From Cryomorphaceae bacterium (lineage in GTDB: Bacteria > Bacteroidota > Bacteroidia > Flavobacteriales > Schleiferiaceae), in NCBI GenBank assembly GCA_013911625.1, contig JACESW010000041.1, positions 1 through 8,573 on the forward strand: 8,573 bases of DNA, written 5' to 3'. The translations under genes were made by a program, and so were the position numbers. Below are positions 7,109 through 8,573 of this stretch, piece by piece. Position 1 is the first letter of the stretch; the number at the start of each line of letters is the position of its first letter. The notes below the pieces were generated by a model. That model worked only from the letters and a program-made list of their open reading frames with translations, was not told the origin of the DNA and ran no database searches.

Positions 7109-7473
7109 TGTCCCCATTGCACCAAATTGATGTTCACGGAATCCGCATTTACACCAACCATGGTTGTATGCAAGAGGAAGCTGTTATAGGCTCGCACTAC
7201 GAAGTAAACATCAGCGTATGGGCTGACCTCAGCGCCTCAGTAGCTTCTGACGACCTCGTTGATACCGTCGATTACGTTTCGCTCAATGCTATCGCTAAGG
7301 AAGAAATGGCTGTTCGCGCCAAGCTTCTTGAGGTGGTGTGTCAACGAATGATTGATCGCATCATGAACGAACACCCTATGGTGCAAAAAGCATGGGTCAA
7401 TGTCGCTAAGCTCAACCCGCCCATCAACGGAGATGTGGAGCGTGTCGCACTGACTTTTACGGCAGAGCGATAG
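7108..7473 (+). CDS. folB: Dihydroneopterin aldolase
   Basis: This enzyme cleaves 7,8-dihydroneopterin to 6-hydroxymethyl-7,8-dihydropterin and glycolaldehyde, a middle step of folate synthesis in the cytoplasm. The 121 residues match the family, which works as an octamer. It opens with VHGIRIYTNHGCMQEEAVIG. By comparison with the Staphylococcus aureus enzyme, the catalytic glutamate is E24 and the catalytic lysine is K101 in NVAKLNPPINGD. The substrate-pocket region DTVDYVSLN (52-60) and the LLE segment (73-75) are present. The ATG overlaps the gltX stop (TAATG), so expression depends on gltX. The tRNA-Cys gene follows after 55 nt, with no clear terminator between. Confidence 0.95.
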   Translation: MSPLHQIDVHGIRIYTNHGCMQEEAVIGSHYEVNISVWADLSASVASDDLVDTVDYVSLNAIAKEEMAVRAKLLEVVCQRMIDRIMNEHPMVQKAWVNVAKLNPPINGDVERVALTFTAER

Positions 7474-7488
7474 AGATAAAATAAACTC

Positions 7489-7523
7489 GAGGCCGTTAAA
7501 TATTTTCTCCTATTTTTGGCCTC
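7489..7523. repeat. 6-bp inverted repeat flanking the tRNA-Cys -7 region
   Basis: GAGGCC (7489-7494) and GGCCTC (7518-7523) are perfect inverted copies separated by 23 AT-rich bases. The right arm starts on the last base of the -7 box. It could be a weak hairpin at the end of the folB transcript or a binding site over the promoter. Chance cannot be excluded for arms this short, and no T-run follows. Confidence 0.35.
7511..7518 (+). promoter_or_regulatory. -7 promoter box for tRNA-Cys
   Basis: TATTTTTG matches TAnnTTTG exactly and ends 10 nt before the mature tRNA. Transcription would therefore start only a few bases upstream of the 5' end. The surrounding 25 bases are strongly AT-rich. No clear -33 TTTG is visible, so the tRNA may also be read through from gltX-folB. 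Confidence 0.5.
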
Positions 7524-7528
7524 CCTAA

Positions 7529-7599
7529 GGTTCCGTGGCCGAGTGGCTAGGCACTGGTCTGCAAAACCAGCTACAGCGGTTCGAGTCCGCTCGGAACCT
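7529..7599 (+). tRNA. tRNA-Cys (anticodon GCA)
   Basis: A full cloverleaf can be drawn. The acceptor stem is GGTTCCG (7529-7535) with CGGAACC (7592-7598). The D stem is GCC (7538-7540) with GGC (7550-7552). The anticodon stem is CTGGT (7554-7558) with ACCAG (7566-7570), and its loop CTGCAAA carries GCA at 7561-7563. The T stem is AGCGG (7575-7579) with CCGCT (7587-7591), and its loop is TTCGAGT. The discriminator base at 7599 is T, the U73 identity element for cysteine tRNAs. The 3' CCA is not encoded and must be added after transcription. Confidence 0.97.
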
Positions 7600-7613
7600 C
7601 AGAAGAAGAAAAG

Positions 7614-7644
7614 CCCCGGCTCGCAATGCGAGCTGGGGTTTTTT
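7614..7644 (+). terminator. Intrinsic terminator after tRNA-Cys
   Basis: An 11-bp stem pairs 7614-7624 with 7628-7638, with one G-U pair. The loop is AAT and the stem is followed directly by six Ts (7639-7644). An A-rich stretch precedes the stem. It begins 15 nt after the tRNA and so would end that transcript. Confidence 0.92.
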
Positions 7645-7813
7645 AATTGGAACAATGCCGAGCTTGCTCGACTATTGGGACAAGTAAAAAAACCAAGGAC
7701 TTTGCGGCAGCAAAGGACCGGGGCGTTCTTACTGACCTTAGGTGACCCAGCGGTCCGCCTGAGCGCAGCGAAGGCAATCCGCCTAAATTCCAAATCACAA
7801 CCTGATAGAAATA
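7645..7813. other. Non-coding stretch with clustered short inverted repeats, function unknown
   Basis: I find no credible gene in this stretch between two terminators. It contains CGAGC-TT-GCTCG (7659-7670) enclosed by CAAT/ATTG, and CTTTGC-GGCA-GCAAAG (7700-7715), a 6-bp stem with a four-base loop. It also has GGACCG (7715-7720) paired with CGGTCC (7751-7756), with GGG/CCC stacked just inside, and the near-repeats TTGGAACAA (7647) and TTGGGACAA (7675). TCCGCCT occurs twice, at 7754 and 7778. A dispersed repeat, a small structured RNA or remains of a decayed gene would all fit. I see no TAnnTTTG box that would drive it independently on either strand. Confidence 0.45.
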
Positions 7814-7846
7814 AAAAACCCCCGGAGCCTGTATCCGAGGGTTTTT
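7814..7846. terminator. Bidirectional intrinsic terminator between tRNA-Cys region and gapN-like gene
   Basis: The arms 7814-7826 and 7834-7846 pair over 13 positions with a single mismatch (C7822 opposite A7838) around a 7-nt loop. As the outer pairs are A-T, transcripts in both directions end in a T-run: five Ts on the plus strand, and at least five on the minus strand. It lies 19 nt past the stop of the minus-strand dehydrogenase gene, so it most clearly serves that gene. It also blocks readthrough from the tRNA side. Confidence 0.88.
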
Positions 7847-7865
7847 ACACGATTTAGGTCATCGC

Positions 7866-8573
7866 TTATAACAAATAATCCGTCGTCATCCATTTGCTTT
7901 CGCCACTAGAAATGACACTTCCTACTAGTTTCTTTTGATCGTCTCCCGATGCAACCACTGTTCGGATCGAGAAGCTGCGCAATGCATCGTGGACACTTAG
8001 AGTGGCTACCGCGCTATCCTTGCGGCCAGTGAACGGTAGGTAGTCAGGTCCACGTTGACACGCTGCGTTAATATTCACACGACACACTTGGTTTACCATG
8101 TTGTCCACGGCATATGCAATAGTCGCTTCGTTCTCACTAAATAGGCTGCACTGCTGGCCGTAATCCGATTGTGAAATCGAATCCATTACCTCTTCTAAAT
8201 CTTCGTATTCTACAACAGGCACAACTGGACCAAACTGCTCCTCATGGAAGATGTCCATGGAGTTGTTCACTGGGAACAATACAGTTGGGAAGAACGTGGT
8301 GTCGCTCACTGCACCTGCATTTGCATTCATCACCTTGGCGCCTTTAGCAACCGCGTCGTCCACATAGGCTTGCATTTGCTCTACCTTGTTGCGCTCCGGT
8401 AGTGGCGTCAGCATTGCATCTGTTTCTGGATGGTCCAATTTTAGCGCGTCTACCGCTTTACTAAATTTCTTCATGAACTCAGCGCTGATGCTCTTGTGTA
8501 CAAAAATCAACTTAAGCGCCGTACAACGCTGCCCATTGTAGGACAAGGCGCCATTGACACACTGCTTCACCGC
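7866..8573 (-). CDS. gapN: NADP-dependent glyceraldehyde-3-phosphate dehydrogenase (GapN-like aldehyde dehydrogenase), 5' end outside window
   Basis: This is the C-terminal 235 residues of an aldehyde dehydrogenase superfamily enzyme; the frame is open to the window edge. The catalytic cysteine is C17 of the visible part in SYNGQRCTALK, the form seen in non-phosphorylating GapN. The block HEEQFGPVVPVV (110-121) contains the conserved glutamate that contacts the nicotinamide ribose. CRVNINAACQRGPDYLPFTGRKDSAV (from 164) is also GapN-like. GapN oxidises glyceraldehyde-3-phosphate directly to 3-phosphoglycerate and makes NADPH, bypassing the ATP-yielding step of glycolysis. The GTG two codons from the edge is internal, not a start. 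Roughly the N-terminal half, including the cofactor-binding region, lies outside the window. Assignment to GapN rather than another aldehyde dehydrogenase rests on the motifs above. Confidence 0.88.
   Translation of the reverse strand, partial: AVKQCVNGALSYNGQRCTALKLIFVHKSISAEFMKKFSKAVDALKLDHPETDAMLTPLPERNKVEQMQAYVDDAVAKGAKVMNANAGAVSDTTFFPTVLFPVNNSMDIFHEEQFGPVVPVVEYEDLEEVMDSISQSDYGQQCSLFSENEATIAYAVDNMVNQVCRVNINAACQRGPDYLPFTGRKDSAVATLSVHDALRSFSIRTVVASGDDQKKLVGSVISSGESKWMTTDYLL

Noticed and set aside
7575..7760. tRNA-Cys 3' end as an integration (att) site
   Set aside because: No repeated copy of the tRNA end was found downstream; only a chance CAGCGGT match near 7749, and no integrase gene is visible.
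7516..7857. 113-residue open frame over the tRNA-Cys region
   Set aside because: It runs through the tRNA and both terminators, its composition is unlike the neighbours, and it has no recognised domain.
1..8573. CRISPR arrays, insertion sequences, defence or toxin-antitoxin modules
   Set aside because: No regularly spaced repeats, transposase motifs, terminal repeats or matching small gene pairs were seen.

Overview
This window looks like ordinary chromosome from a member of the Bacteroidota, probably a Flavobacteriales-type marine or environmental bacterium. Three signs point there. A type IX secretion C-terminal sorting domain ends the first gene. Promoter boxes of the TAnnTTTG form lie upstream of three transcription units. 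Shine-Dalgarno sequences are weak, and starts are often coupled to the preceding stop codon.

Layout, left to right. (1) At 1-1047 (+) is the 3' part of a large T9SS-secreted protein with Kelch-like repeats. (2) From 5499 down to 1044 (-) runs a tight six-gene operon, with gaps of 15 nt or less or short overlaps. In transcription order it holds a bacilliredoxin (YphP/BrxA/BrxB family), a cystathionine gamma-synthase/lyase, a TrkA/KtrA-type RCK potassium-transport regulator, a benzil/sepiapterin-reductase-like SDR, a small lipoprotein of unknown function, and trpS. Its last stop codon shares the palindrome CTAG with the stop of the T9SS gene. (3) At 5500-5584 is a short divergent promoter region. 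(4) At 5585-7473 (+) are gltX and folB, which overlap by one base. (5) At 7529-7599 (+) is tRNA-Cys(GCA) with its own -7 box, followed by an intrinsic terminator. (6) At 7645-7813 is a non-coding stretch rich in short inverted repeats. A hairpin terminator that can work in both directions follows it. (7) At 7866-8573 (-) is the C-terminal part of a GapN-like NADP-dependent glyceraldehyde-3-phosphate dehydrogenase.

The genes are mostly housekeeping: charging of tRNAs for Trp and Glu, a tRNA for Cys, folate synthesis, sulfur amino acid metabolism, thiol redox repair, K+ homeostasis and central carbon metabolism. The bacilliredoxin and the cystathionine enzyme form a plausible cysteine/bacillithiol pair. 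I saw no CRISPR array, insertion sequence, phage gene, toxin-antitoxin pair or defence system. The least explained DNA is the stretch between the tRNA-Cys terminator and the bidirectional terminator. I do not see convincing evidence for an undescribed multi-gene system.
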